A stretch of 64,000 nt of DNA. Origin: Saprospiraceae bacterium (GTDB lineage Bacteria > Bacteroidota > Bacteroidia > Chitinophagales > Saprospiraceae). The position numbers were made by a program, and so were the translations under genes. The stretch spans positions 1 through 64,000 of the forward strand of contig JADKBS010000020.1 of the NCBI GenBank assembly GCA_016714985.1. Direction: 5' to 3'. Positions 1-9,926 of this stretch are shown piece after piece. The notes beneath the pieces are model-generated. The model made no database searches. It saw nothing but the letters and a program-made list of their open reading frames with translations, and was not told where the DNA came from. Numbering within the stretch: position 1 is the stretch's first letter; the number at the start of each line of letters is the position of its first letter.

Positions 1-3000
1 TTCTGAAAAATTTCTTATTGCCGCATCTACCAAATTACCTGTATTATGACCCATCCCTGAAATGATTAGGCTCTCTATATAGGGTTTCGTCATAACAATG
101 TTCTTTTTCTTGTTCTCTAAGTTTTCCCTTAGAATATTGGCACTTGCAATCGCAGAAGAAGCAATCAAGCCAAATGTTGACATCAATTCTTGTCTCTGTT
201 CGTCGAATTGCTGTTCCTCCATTTTGTAGTTTATGAAGAGGATGCCCACGCTATCACGGCATCTATTACTTTGTAGCTTTTTCCTTGTTCGGCCATTGTC
301 AAAAGCACTCAAATCGGTATTGAATGTTTCTTTGCGTTATTTCAATCTTTTTGATAAACATCTCCTGTTTTTCTTCTGCCAATGCTTTTGCCATAGATGA
401 AGAGTAAAAATCTCAGCAGAACGGGTAGCGTTATAGCATTCTCTTCCCAATTGAGTAAGGAACATCATATCTTCTGGAAACAATCGTTGAATTTTTCGCT
501 TGGAAAAAAACAGGAAAAAGCCATAGGGCATTTTATCCTTTTCCAATGGTGTAATAACTATGGACTTGAAATCGTTTTTTTTAAACAATTGCTGAAAGCC
601 TTTTAAATGCTTCGCAACGCCTTCTTCATATAAAATAGTTGGGTCATTTACTTTTGACCAAGAATTTAGTGCAATTGAACTGTTTCCAATATGCGACATA
701 TCTAAAAGGGGATTTAAAGATTTTGTAGCTGTATGAATCTTATAACATTTTTCATTATTATCTCTATCTAACAAGCATACATAATCCGACAACGAATACT
801 TCTGCACATAATCTACTGCCTTTCTATAAATACTATCCTTGCCCTCATAAATATTAAGTGGCTGAACAAGCTCTTTGAAAAATCATCCATGCGCCTTTCC
901 GTAAGTACATATCAGCAAATCTATTAGCTAAATATTGAATATTAATTTGCTTTAAACCCATCAAAAGTAATTATATTTTTCGGAAAAAGGTTCATTACTC
1001 CAATCCTTTTTCCATATGCCTGCATTGGTATGGACAATTAGAGTTCACATTTTGGACCTCCCATATAGTAGGGGTCATTGTTTAAATCTCCTGAAAATAA
1101 TAGTGCCCCGTTTCTATGCTGCCGAAAAAAATGCCTTTCCCCTTTCTTTGTTATTCAAAATATTCTGCAACACCAAAGGCTCTATATTTATCAAAATGTT
1201 TTGTCCATTCTTTGGTTCCCAAGTGTTCTCATCCTCGTTTTGCGTGATAAGCGCAATATAGCCCTTGTTACAATGATATTTTTCAAGTATTTCTCCTAAT
1301 ATTTCCTTTAGATAAATCGAAGAGTCTTCTACTTCGTAGTATTTATCAATGTATTCTTCATGCTTTTTTTCATTCTCTTTTGTGTAAGCCTTCTGGTAAA
1401 CTTGCGCACAATTGTCAATATAGAGTTTCAAATTTAGGAGCACATCTTCACTAATTTTTTTCCCAGAATCTATTCTATTACCTGCCTCTAATACGCCAAA
1501 AACTATGTCTCCCTCACGAGCGCCTTCTATTTTTTTTGACCTGCCAACGATTGGAAGAAAAATCCTATTCAAAAGATGATGTTTGTTTTTATTGTACTGG
1601 TAAGTGTTTAGTTCAACTTTTGCAGTTGTCACCCTTCCTTCTCGAATTGTATACCTTTCCGCCACATATTCTATGATTAAGTCACTATGTTTAGACACCA
1701 CCTCTAAAATATCATCCGGATCTAATTGCTTTTCCTTATCAGTTTCTCCAATTTTTTGCGACGGTTGAATATTTGGTTTTTCTTCTTCTGATTCGAATTT
1801 TCTACGAATTTTCCTTTCATGCTTGTCAATTATATAAATAATAGCATAATCAAAATTGAAATATTGGGGTGAACTTAGATGTTTACGGCGTAATTGAAAA
1901 TATCTACTGTTGTCTCTTGTCGTGTTATTTCTTGATAATAGTGTTAGTCTTTAACTTCCGTTTTTTCTGCAGCTTAGCGCTTATCCCCTTTCTTTCCTGT
2001 TTGATTCTGTCAATTCTATGGCCTTTTGGTGATCCCTGCGATAGTACCTAAAAGTTCCAATTGCAAACAAAGCAGCGGCAAAGCCAGCAATTCCAAGCAA
2101 ATAATTTCTCCTCTGCAATTGCTTTATGGAAGAAGGAGACACCTCGAATTTCATCCCAAAAGGTTTCGCCAGCCACCAAAATTGTTCTAAATCTTAATTT
2201 GGAATGTTCATTCCTTCTTTCAGGACTTCACCGGCCAATTTGAAGTTGTCGTTAATGGCGGATACCCAAACGCTATCACTCAGTGTTGTGCCATAATAAA
2301 CCCCGTTGTTCGCTGAGTCGTGGTAGTCAAATATCGAAAATGTGAATTCTATTTCTTTGCTTTCAAAAGGTATTTTGTGGGGTATATGGATGTCGCCAGA
2401 ATCTATGACCATTTTGGAAACCACTACCGTGTCAGTAAGCCGATAAGAAAATGAATAACACGTCAGTTCCATAGTCTCTTACTGGTATTGGGTCGCACTA
2501 ATTTGCTCCATTGACACCTCCAAAGAAAATATAAGTTCCTTTATTTGTTATGTTAGTAATATGCCCCAGAGTTGAATTCAATATTTTGAACTCCATTGTC
2601 TATGACATAATGATTTACAGTTCTGTGTTTTAGGTTAATTTTTACAATCCCATTGTTCGTACTTACCCATAAATACCCGCTTGAAGTGCATCTATAATGC
2701 CATATACAAAATTATCTAATAAATCCCTTGAGCGGTTATAAGTCCTTATTACGTTATTATTCTCAACTTCCAGTCTAGGCCATAATCGGCAGTTCCTAGC
2801 CAAAGTGCATTATCGGATTGCCAAATGCTCCTAACAGTTAGTGGTTCATCAAAGGGGAGATTGATATACCTTAGCGAATTGTCAGTAGTATTGAGTACAT
2901 AAAGACCTTGGTTAGAGCCTACCCATAACTCGTTGGGGTCTGTTTTGGAAGGCACAATTGTATTGACCCTCCCATAGAAATTGTTTTTAACTGGAATTTG

Positions 3001-4424
3001 TAGGTGTGTTTGTTTGTCCAAAGCAATTATGCCATGTTCAATAGTGCCAAAATAATATTGTTTAGTATCCATGGTATATCCAGTCCTAACTCCAAACTAT
3101 CTGGCAATAATTCTTCACAGTTAGCCCATCATTTTGCTTGGCCTTATACAATCCACTTGCAGTTCCTACCAGCATAGAGTCTTTGAAAAAAATCAATCCA
3201 ATAGACTTTATTCTTCTGATAGTCTTTCTTGGGGTATTGGATATAATTTAGAACCGAATCTTTGCCTTCAGGAGTTGCTTCCATGAAAATACAGCTATTC
3301 CAATTCATCGGTGCCGACGTACAACTTATCGCCACCAAGCATCATATTTATTGACCATACGAGATTATTGAACTTACCAGCTTTTTTGATTGGCATGCTT
3401 AAAGAAATGGTTGAAATACTGTTTTGAAGGCATATTTATTGATGCCACTCCCATGTGCCAATCCATACCACGGGAATCCCTGCTCTCGTAAAGGGAACGG
3501 ATGAGATTAGAACCTAAGCCAAACTGTGCGTTTGGTTTGATACCTGTACAGGGTTGCGTTGCCTTTGTTTCTTTTTCTTAAATAGATACCTGAAGATTCA
3601 GTGCCCAACCAGAGATTGGCTTTTTTGTCCAATAATATGGAGTTGATGTGCATATTGGCGTCTTTGTTTTAATATCCACCCATGCAGGTGATAGAAGCCC
3701 CTGTTTCGTTATTGCAACTTGGTACACTATCTTTCCAAGGGCTACAAACAGTTGTGAATTTGTTCTATCCAAATAAAGTGCAGTTACCGTATCTGCACCG
3801 AGTGTATTTTTCCAAGCATCGGGATTTTTGAGTGGTTTGGCCCTCCCGTTTTCTATCAAATAACGCTTTATCCCTTTCCTTGTCCCAACAAAAAGGGTTT
3901 GGTTGTTGTATTGTAGGCAATGGAGTTGATATGGGATTGAACCTCTGTCAAAGTCAAGCGTTTCTGCTCTTTTTTATCTTCAATTTTAAAATCGTATCTC
4001 TGCATGCACAAGAACCCCTTTCGTATGGGACCTATCTGTCTAACATTGATTTTCGTTCTACTTAAAATAGCTTCTGTCCTAAAATCGACCCTTTCTTTGT
4101 CGAAGACTACTTTCCCACCCCATTTTCCGAAATCCAACCCAAAGAGCATCTCCTGCACTGCACAAGGCAGTGACATATCCTTTGGAATGGCAGCATCATT
4201 GGTGATAATAACTTTAAGTAAAGCCCGTCATAACGGTCAAGGCCAGCTTGGGTACCGAACCACATAAAACCGTACTGGTCTTGGGGCAATTGCAAAAACA
4301 GAGTTTTGAGATAGTTTATTTCAGAAGAATACGAGACGACACGGTCGAACAACAACCACTGAGCACTAGCCCACCACCAAAGGTGCAGCAACAGGCGAGG
4401 AATATGCGAATTCTGTTGGGCCAA
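1..4424 (-). pseudogene. Broken two-component-type sensor: propeller, Y_Y_Y, TM, GAF, kinase-like
   Basis: Read 5' to 3' from 4424 down, pieces in changing frames fit one protein. At 4424-4107 is a hydrophobic start followed by QDQYGFMWFGTQAGLDRYDG, a Reg_prop propeller repeat. More propeller pieces lie at 4176-3868, 3859-3578 and 3072-2749 (NELWVGSNQGLYVLN). A Y_Y_Y-like domain is at 2472-2194, a single membrane segment (YLLGIAGFAAALFAIGTF) at about 2110-2050, and a basic linker near 1950-1800. GAF-like segments follow at 1701-1114 and 807-337. Residues from 222 down read GMGHNTGNLVDAA after a coiled coil, resembling a histidine-kinase dimerisation helix, and continue past the window edge. 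The piece at 1701 is open upstream to about 1950, so its apparent start is not real. At least eight frame changes are needed. The stretch is more AT-rich than the rest. True decay, sequencing error or both are possible. Confidence 0.7.
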
Positions 4425-4893
4425 GGTTTTTCAGAATATTATTTAGGTGTCCTGAATATTGATTGTTGCAAAAGTGCTTAATGATTCTCTACGTACTACT
4501 TATACCACATCCATTTCTTTTGCTGGGCGAAAGATAAGAAATATTATCTTGCCATTCAACCCTCTGGCGTTCAAAAGAACAGATAAAAATTTTTTAGCAT
4601 CAGCCGCTACGGGCAGGTATCTTATGACTGGAATAGTTTAACTCCATCCACATACCTCAAAAACCCACCTCCACCTCCCAATTCGCCCTCAACTCCTCCA
4701 ACTTTCTCCGCACCAACCACTTCTGCTTCCTGTACGGGGTGGTGGGGCCAAAGACGCACCTCTGCAATTGCGAAAAGCACCGTCCATCAAAACCCCACCC
4801 CATTCCCGAAAACTCGGCGACGGAAAATAGCCAGAACACAGCCTAAGCCAATTAGAAACCACTACACCCCTTTTCCCGCTTCTCCGTTTTTCC
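4425..4893. other. Intergenic stretch without a recognisable gene
   Basis: No open frame here looks like a conserved protein. A short minus-strand frame at 4839-4657 ends in a basic, charged peptide (LEELRANWEVEVGF) that could be the remnant C-terminus of a lost gene, but I cannot place it in a family. The composition changes from AT-rich on the left to GC-richer on the right. Confidence 0.5.
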
Positions 4894-4901
4894 TACCTTT
4901 G
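4894..4901 (+). promoter_or_regulatory. Candidate Bacteroidota -7 box (TACCTTTG)
   Basis: TACCTTTG matches the Bacteroidota -7 consensus TAnnTTTG and points at the DUF5606-like gene. No clear TTTG -33 box is seen; a TTTT run lies about 20 bases upstream. Confidence 0.45.
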
Positions 4902-4912
4902 CGACCCTTTTT

Positions 4913-5002
4913 AAGGATTGAATAAAAGAAGGATTGAAGGATGGAATGAACACAACGGTTCACGACCTTCAATCCTTCCCTCCTTCAATCCTTCAATCCT
5001 TA
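4913..5002. repeat. Inverted AAGGATTGA / TCAATCCTT word repeats
   Basis: The left arm (4913-4950) repeats AAGGATTGAA-like words. The right arm (4975-5002) repeats their complement, CTTCAATCCTT, several times. The two arms can form an imperfect hairpin. The block sits between the candidate promoter and the coding region of the DUF5606-like gene, so it would lie in the 5' untranslated RNA or disturb the gene's N-terminus. Confidence 0.75.
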
Positions 5003-5081
5003 ATACTGAGACTGAAAGACTTAGTAGTAGTGACCTATTTCCCGCGGGTTCAAGAAAGTTGCCGCCAACCGCAACAACGGG

Positions 5082-5426
5082 ATGCTCGTTGAAGACCTCG
5101 ACACGGGCAAGGTGCGCTTTGCCCCCATCCGCAAGCACCAGTTTTCGCCGCTGGAGACCATCTCCGTCTTCATTGACGGGGACGATGACTCGGTCGAAAT
5201 TCGGCAGGTGTTCCAAAGCATGTACGACAAGTTGGCCGACACGCCACCCCCCGCCGAATCATCGAAGTCGGAGGTGCTTCGGGCCTACTTCGCCACCGTG
5301 CTGCCCAACCACGACCGTGACCGGGTGCATATCAGCGACATCAAGAAAATCATCAAGTGGTTCCATTTCCTCCACGATCGTGGCTACATGGCGATGGAAG
5401 AGGAAGCTGGGGATGAGGAAGAATGA
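5082..5426 (+). CDS. DUF5606-like conserved Bacteroidota protein (N-terminus unclear)
   Basis: The protein has the features I associate with DUF5606: LVEDLDTGK, then PLETISVFID near residue 30, and the tail PNHDRDRVHISDIKKIIKWF. Function is unknown. The true N-terminus is probably upstream: the same frame reads GFKKVAANRNNG just before 5082, and another frame reads LKDLVVVTYF from about 5021, so a single frameshift near 5042 would join them into a typical start of this family. No ATG is seen there. The inverted repeat at 4913-5002 lies directly upstream and may have altered the beginning. The last residues are acidic. The gene faces the oxoamine synthase gene, and their ends are separated only by a palindromic repeat. 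Confidence 0.7.
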   Translation: MLVEDLDTGKVRFAPIRKHQFSPLETISVFIDGDDDSVEIRQVFQSMYDKLADTPPPAESSKSEVLRAYFATVLPNHDRDRVHISDIKKIIKWFHFLHDRGYMAMEEEAGDEEE

Positions 5427-5429
5427 TTC

Positions 5430-5520
5430 GATTGCGGATTATTGGATTGCGGATTTCGGATTGTCCTCGCAACTTAGCAGGGGCTTCAATCCGAAATCCG
5501 CAATCCCGCAATCCGCAATC
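5430..5520. repeat. ATTGCGGATT palindromic repeat between convergent genes
   Basis: Repeats of ATTGCGGATT and GGATTTCGGATT on the left are mirrored by ATCCGAAATCCGCAATC words on the right, giving a roughly 90-base imperfect palindrome. It fills almost exactly the space between two convergent genes and could act as a bidirectional transcription stop. The same word recurs at 57710, 59612 and 62106. Confidence 0.8.
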
Positions 5521-6768
5521 ACGCAGTGACCTTCGCCATGTACTGCTCGGCCGCCTGCTTGTAGGCACCTGCGTCAAGCTTGGCCTTCACGGCCTTGAAG
5601 GCGGCGATGGTTTCGTCAATGTCCTGCTGCGTATGGACGGAGGTAGGAATCAAGCGCAGGATGTTCATGCCCTTAGGCACCACCGGGTAAACGACGATGG
5701 AGCAGAACACTCCGTAATTCTCCCGCATATCATGGATTAGGGCCAGCGCCTCTCCCACTTCGCCCGGCATATACACCGGCGTTACACAGCTATTGGTGTT
5801 GCCGATGTCGAAACCCGCTTCCTTTAGGCCGCCCTGCAATGCCCGCACGTTGCGCCAGAGGCTTTCCCGCAGTTCCGGGCGGGTGCGGATGAGTTCAAGG
5901 CGCTTCAATGCGCCAATGACGATGGGCATCGGCACCGACTTGGCAAAGATTTGCGAGCGCATGGTGAAGCGCAGGTGCTCCATCACGAACTTCTCCCCAG
6001 CGAAGAAGGCCCCAATGCTCGCCATGCTCTTAGCGAAGGTGGAAAAATAGATGTCCACGTCGTCCATGACGCCCTGCTCCTCGCAGGCACGGCCCCGGTC
6101 GGGCCCATCATGCCGAAGCCGTGGGCGTCGTCCACCAATAAGCGGAAGTTGTATTTTTCCTTCAAGGCGCAGATTTCCCGCAGTTTGCCCTGATCGCCCC
6201 GCATCCCAAACACGCCCTCGGTGATGACGAGGATGCCACCGCCCGTTTCTTCCGTGAGCTTCGTTGCCCGTTCAGGTTCTTGTCGAGGCTGGCCACGTTG
6301 TTGTGCTCGAAGGCGAAGCGTTTGCCTTGGTGAAGGCGCACCCCGTCCACGATGCAGGCATGGGATTCGGAATCGTAAACGATGACGTCGTGGCGGTTCA
6401 CGAGGGCGTCAATGGCGGAAAGGATGCCCTGGTAGCCGTAGTTGACCAGCAGCGCCTTTTCTTTTCCGATGAAATCGGCGAGTTCCCCTCAACTGGTCGT
6501 GGTACTTGGTGGCACCGCTCATCATGCGGGCGCCCATCGGATAGGCCATGCCCCAGTCCTTGGCGGCTTGTGCATCGGCTTCCCGCACCTCTGGGTGGTT
6601 GGCAAGGCCGAAGTAGTTGTTGATGCTCCAGCAGATGACCTCACGGCCATTGAACCGCATGCGGTTGCCAAGGTCGCCTTCCAGTTTTGGGAACATGAAA
6701 TAGCCGTCGCCGATTTCCTGGTATTTGCCCAGCGGGCCACGGTTCCTGAATTTTTCGAATAAATCCAT
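5519..6768 (-). CDS. Alpha-oxoamine synthase family PLP enzyme (KBL/serine palmitoyltransferase type), frameshifted
   Basis: This fold-type I PLP enzyme family condenses an amino acid with an acyl-CoA (2-amino-3-ketobutyrate CoA ligase, serine palmitoyltransferase, 8-amino-7-oxononanoate synthase). The start at 6768 gives MDLFEKFRNRGPLGKYQEIG. Conserved segments follow in order: NNYFGLANHPEV, PMGARMMSG, ESHACIVDGVRLH, LVDDAHGFGMMGPTGA (cofactor Asp/His region), then STFAKSMASIGAF, whose lysine should bind PLP, and the C-terminal domain ending at 5519. The reading frame changes near 6488, 6268 and 6090, although homology is continuous over about 415 residues. Substrate cannot be decided; Bacteroidota use such enzymes for sphingolipid synthesis as well as threonine breakdown. 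Intact conservation around each break argues for sequence errors rather than decay. Confidence 0.8.
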
Positions 6769-6802
6769 GTTGTTCAGTGTGAATAGCTGTTTTACGAAAA
6801 AA

Positions 6803-6863
6803 AGCCGTGCCGCTCGGCACAGAGGTTCGCTTGGCGCTAACCTCCGTGCTATTCGGCACAGCT
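6803..6863 (-). promoter_or_regulatory. Nested hairpins in the leader of the oxoamine synthase gene
   Basis: The segment folds into several stems: GTGCCG/CGGCAC, AGGTT/AACCT enclosing GC/GC, and a long-range GGCAC/GTGCC pairing. It lies between the -7 box at 6886-6893 and the ATG at 6768, so it would be transcribed as the 5' leader. It could be an attenuator or simply another palindromic repeat; no known riboswitch was recognised. Confidence 0.5.
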
Positions 6864-6885
6864 TTCTTGGCGGATGAATGTGGGG

Positions 6886-6893
6886 CAAAGTTA
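6886..6893 (-). promoter_or_regulatory. Candidate -7 box (TAACTTTG) for the oxoamine synthase gene
   Basis: On the minus strand the sequence reads TAACTTTG, a match to TAnnTTTG, about 120 bases before the ATG at 6768. No convincing -33 TTTG at the usual spacing. Confidence 0.5.
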
Positions 6894-6936
6894 GGAAATC
6901 TTTGCAAAATGCCCTACTGCACATCAGCCTCGTCAA

Positions 6937-8055
6937 TCAGGCATTCCAATCGGAAGCGCAGGTCCCTACACAATTGTCCATCATCGTCCAATCGGAGGGG
7001 AAAAAGACCGTGTTCGAAGTGCGGCAGCCGTTTGTAGCACTCTCCCTTGCATCGCCAGTGTAGTAGCTGAAGTTTTCGGAAAAATTATCGGAAGCCCAAA
7101 TCATGTCGGAGCGGAGGCGCCTGCCCGTGGCATCGTAAATGTTCAATTCGGCTGTCACAGTGGCGTTTTTGGATGCGTTCACATAATAAATCGTTGCGCA
7201 AACCTCCTTGTAGATAGGCTTGTAAGTGACCACGCCGTTGGTGTCCTTCACGGCCTCTTGGCCTACCTGCACATTTTCGGTGACCGTGTTGGAAGTGGTG
7301 TTCCAGGTGTCGGGCGATACCGAGGCATTGATGATTTCCAGTGCTGCCCGATAGTCATAGTGGACGCCGGGCTTCTCGCTGGTGTGGATGACCTGCCACC
7401 TATTGCCGCTCACGCCCCAGAAGTCAATTTGGTTGATGACCCGGTTGCCATCGAAATACCAGCGGGTTGCCATGTCCAATAGGACGTAAACCCGGCCCAA
7501 GCTGAGGGCTTCATTTTGCAGCGAAATGGCAAGGGGTTCGTCCCAACCATATTTTTCACGAAGGGAAGCGATGCGCCCATGCGCCTTGCGGGCAGCAAGT
7601 TTGTCCCCTTCCCTGCCCGATTGCAGGTTCTGTTCTATTTCCGGCAGCCGATGGTCAACAACCTCCCGGCGGCTCTCGGCCAGCATCTCCTCCACGGGCA
7701 GCAGCCGCAGGTCGGGGCGGTAGCCGTCTTCGGTGACGATGGGCAGGAGGGGTTCCACCCGGTCTTGCCGTTTTTCGATGCGAAGGTTGATGGTGTGGAT
7801 GCGCTCCCAAGCCTCGGCGGTATTGAGGGCCTTCATCTCTTCGATTTTGCGAAGGTCCATTTCGTTCGCTTGCGCAAAGGACGATTCGAGTACCTTGGCC
7901 CATTCTGTGCCAGATCGCTTGTTGTCGGTACGGCGGCTGGCGAATTTCACAACGGTATCGTGGTCATGCTTGGACTGAAATTCCATGGGGCTGGAGCAGC
8001 CCACAAATAGAATGGAGAGCAACAGCAGGGTCTGTGATTTTAGGTAGCTTAACAT
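6937..8055 (-). CDS. Uncharacterised lipoprotein
   Basis: The start at 8055 gives a signal peptide ending in a lipobox-like LFVGC (Cys about residue 20), so the 372-aa product is probably an outer- or inner-membrane lipoprotein. Residues 30-190 are charged and helical (KIEEMKALNTAEAWERIHTINLRIEKRQ). The second half is beta-rich, with NVQVGQEAVKDTNG and ELNIYDATGRRLRSDM. The C-terminus has two cysteines close together (DNCVGTCASDW) that may form a disulfide. I do not recognise the family. It stands alone, divergent from the thioredoxin-like gene at 8272. Confidence 0.75.
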   Translation of the reverse strand: MLSYLKSQTLLLLSILFVGCSSPMEFQSKHDHDTVVKFASRRTDNKRSGTEWAKVLESSFAQANEMDLRKIEEMKALNTAEAWERIHTINLRIEKRQDRVEPLLPIVTEDGYRPDLRLLPVEEMLAESRREVVDHRLPEIEQNLQSGREGDKLAARKAHGRIASLREKYGWDEPLAISLQNEALSLGRVYVLLDMATRWYFDGNRVINQIDFWGVSGNRWQVIHTSEKPGVHYDYRAALEIINASVSPDTWNTTSNTVTENVQVGQEAVKDTNGVVTYKPIYKEVCATIYYVNASKNATVTAELNIYDATGRRLRSDMIWASDNFSENFSYYTGDARESATNGCRTSNTVFFPSDWTMMDNCVGTCASDWNA

Positions 8056-8271
8056 GGCCGTAGGTTTTAGCGTGATGAAATATTAGCGGCCAGGATTTTC
8101 TTTTTTCTTCGGGTAAATATACGGCGAAGGGCGGGGCTTGTAAAGGGTGTTGGTGTTAGGGTGGTGTTAATGTTATGATACAGCCTCATACCCTCCTAAA
8201 TAGTTACGCTTAATTTTTATATTGCATCGCCAATTGTTCCTGATTCATCGCTCAACAAAACAACCCTTGCC

Positions 8272-9729
8272 ATGAAACAGCGCTTTTCAATCTTCCTCCT
8301 TGCCCTTGTGGTAGTCTTTGCGGCACATGCCCAATCTGACTCCGTCACCATAACTGGCCGAATTATGGGCTATGATGCGAACCACCATGACTTGACCGTA
8401 CAGGCCTTCGTTGCTGACATTGTGCTGGACGACCGAGTTGTCTTTATGGCTCCTATTGAAACAGACGGGCGGTTTTTGTTAAAGGTTAAGTTGCATGACC
8501 CGATGACCATATATTTTCGGTTTGCTTCACAGGGAGTCGGCATTTTTGCCAAGCCGGGGGATAGCATCAGCCTCGATTTCCCCGCCTTTGCCTTTATGAG
8601 CGAGAGTGGCGATACCTTATCGGAGAACTATGTGGTTTTTGGTGGGGACGAACAGGAGATGAACACGCTCGTTGCGAAGTACATTTCAAAAACTCACCCT
8701 CAGCAAAAAGATTATTTAAAAAGGAAGGCAGAAATAACAGCGCATGAGCGTTATAAAGCGCTTGTTAAAGCCTACAAAGACGAACAATCGCAATTGCTTC
8801 AGGATTTTATTGATGAGGAAAAAGTAACGCATACTCAGTTCATTCGGTGGGCAGCGGCGGAAATCCAGTTTGATTATTGCAATACCTTGCTGTTGCCCCT
8901 TGACTTTCATCCTAAAACGCCTTTGTTCCCGTTAGAGTGGTATGACTTTATTTATGATGTACCGATGGGCAGGTTGGATGTGGCATTGAATTCCTATAGC
9001 ATGTACATTAATTATTTGAGGGCCTATTTATTTAAACGCTTCAACAATAGTGAGCCCATCGCGTCTATGAACAAGCGAAAGGAATACAGCATCGGCATCA
9101 TGTTGGACAGCATTTGTGCCAATACCGAGGGGCTTACACAAGAACTGCTGCTCACGCACTACTTTGCCAATAAATCCAAGTATGAACCAAGCAAAGAAAA
9201 ATGCATGGAATTCCTCCCCCGCTATTTTGACCTCGTAAAAAACGAGCGCTGCCGTGCCCACATCAAGCAGTGCTACGGGCTCACGCCCCAGCCCGCCCTA
9301 CCCACCGATTTTCTGGCAAAGCTGGAAAGCGCACAAGTGCCTGACTCCGTAAAAAACATACTGCCCACTATACTGGAACAGCACAAAGGCAAGGTAGTCG
9401 TCTTGGACTTTTGGGCCACGTGGTGCGGGCCATGCATGGGCGAGTTGCAGCGCCAATATCCCGTGCTTGTCCCGAAGTTCAAGGAGGAGGAAGTGGTATT
9501 CATATTCCTTGCTGGCAAGTCGCCGAAAGAGGCATGGCAGCGCACGGTGAGCGAACTGAATTTCGACGGCGAGCACTACCTGCTGAGCAATGACCAAGAT
9601 GTGGTGCTGAAACAACTTTTCCAGATTTCTGGCATCCCACATCATGTGCTGATTGGGAAGGACGGGGAGGTGGTTGACCCCAATTTCGAGGTGAGCGAGA
9701 CGGCTATTCGGGCGCAATTGGGGAAGTGA
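8272..9729 (+). CDS. TlpA-like periplasmic thiol-disulfide oxidoreductase
   Basis: The 485-aa protein starts with a signal peptide (MKQRFSIFLLALVVVFAAHAQ), so it should be exported. Residues 25-100 form a beta-rich DUF4369-like domain (SVTITGRIMGY... IETDGRFLLKV). A helical middle region follows. The C-terminal 130 residues are a TlpA/AhpC-type thioredoxin domain with FWATWCGPCMGEL, the CxxC redox centre, and a cis-proline region near SGIPHHVLIG. Such proteins reduce or reshuffle disulfides in the periplasm; in Bacteroidota they often come in many copies, and their partners are unknown. It is monocistronic here. Frame and ends look intact. Confidence 0.88.
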   Translation: MKQRFSIFLLALVVVFAAHAQSDSVTITGRIMGYDANHHDLTVQAFVADIVLDDRVVFMAPIETDGRFLLKVKLHDPMTIYFRFASQGVGIFAKPGDSISLDFPAFAFMSESGDTLSENYVVFGGDEQEMNTLVAKYISKTHPQQKDYLKRKAEITAHERYKALVKAYKDEQSQLLQDFIDEEKVTHTQFIRWAAAEIQFDYCNTLLLPLDFHPKTPLFPLEWYDFIYDVPMGRLDVALNSYSMYINYLRAYLFKRFNNSEPIASMNKRKEYSIGIMLDSICANTEGLTQELLLTHYFANKSKYEPSKEKCMEFLPRYFDLVKNERCRAHIKQCYGLTPQPALPTDFLAKLESAQVPDSVKNILPTILEQHKGKVVVLDFWATWCGPCMGELQRQYPVLVPKFKEEEVVFIFLAGKSPKEAWQRTVSELNFDGEHYLLSNDQDVVLKQLFQISGIPHHVLIGKDGEVVDPNFEVSETAIRAQLGK

Positions 9730-9804
9730 GTTGGCGCTGTTATTTCAAAGCCATCTCGAAAGGGACTGCGTTTTGCAAAAATCGTTCGTCAGTTTATGAT
9801 AAAT

Positions 9805-9925
9805 GTGGTCGCCAAATTTATTTGGCTAACCGAAAAACAAATAGCAAACACAAATCCATGAGCCAATGTTTTGAAGCCGTTTTATAAAATCTAGAGAGGG
9901 TCGCCAAATAAATTTGGCGACCACA
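9805..9925. repeat. Inverted repeat with GTCGCCAAAT...TTTGGCGAC arms
   Basis: The left arm around 9805-9828 (GTGGTCGCCAAATTTATTTGGC) is repeated in inverted orientation at 9899-9925 (GTCGCCAAATAAATTTGGCG), and each arm is itself palindromic around the AAAT/ATTT core. About 70 bases lie between them. A related element is at 13626-13706. It occupies the gap between the convergent thioredoxin-like gene and aroA and may serve as a terminator. Confidence 0.8.
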
Positions 9926-9926
9926 T

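Noticed and set aside
4918..5529. 203-aa plus-strand frame across the DUF5606-like gene
   Set aside because: It begins in the AATCCTT repeat and is low-complexity Ser/Arg/Pro; the overlapping frame at 5082 carries the conserved protein.
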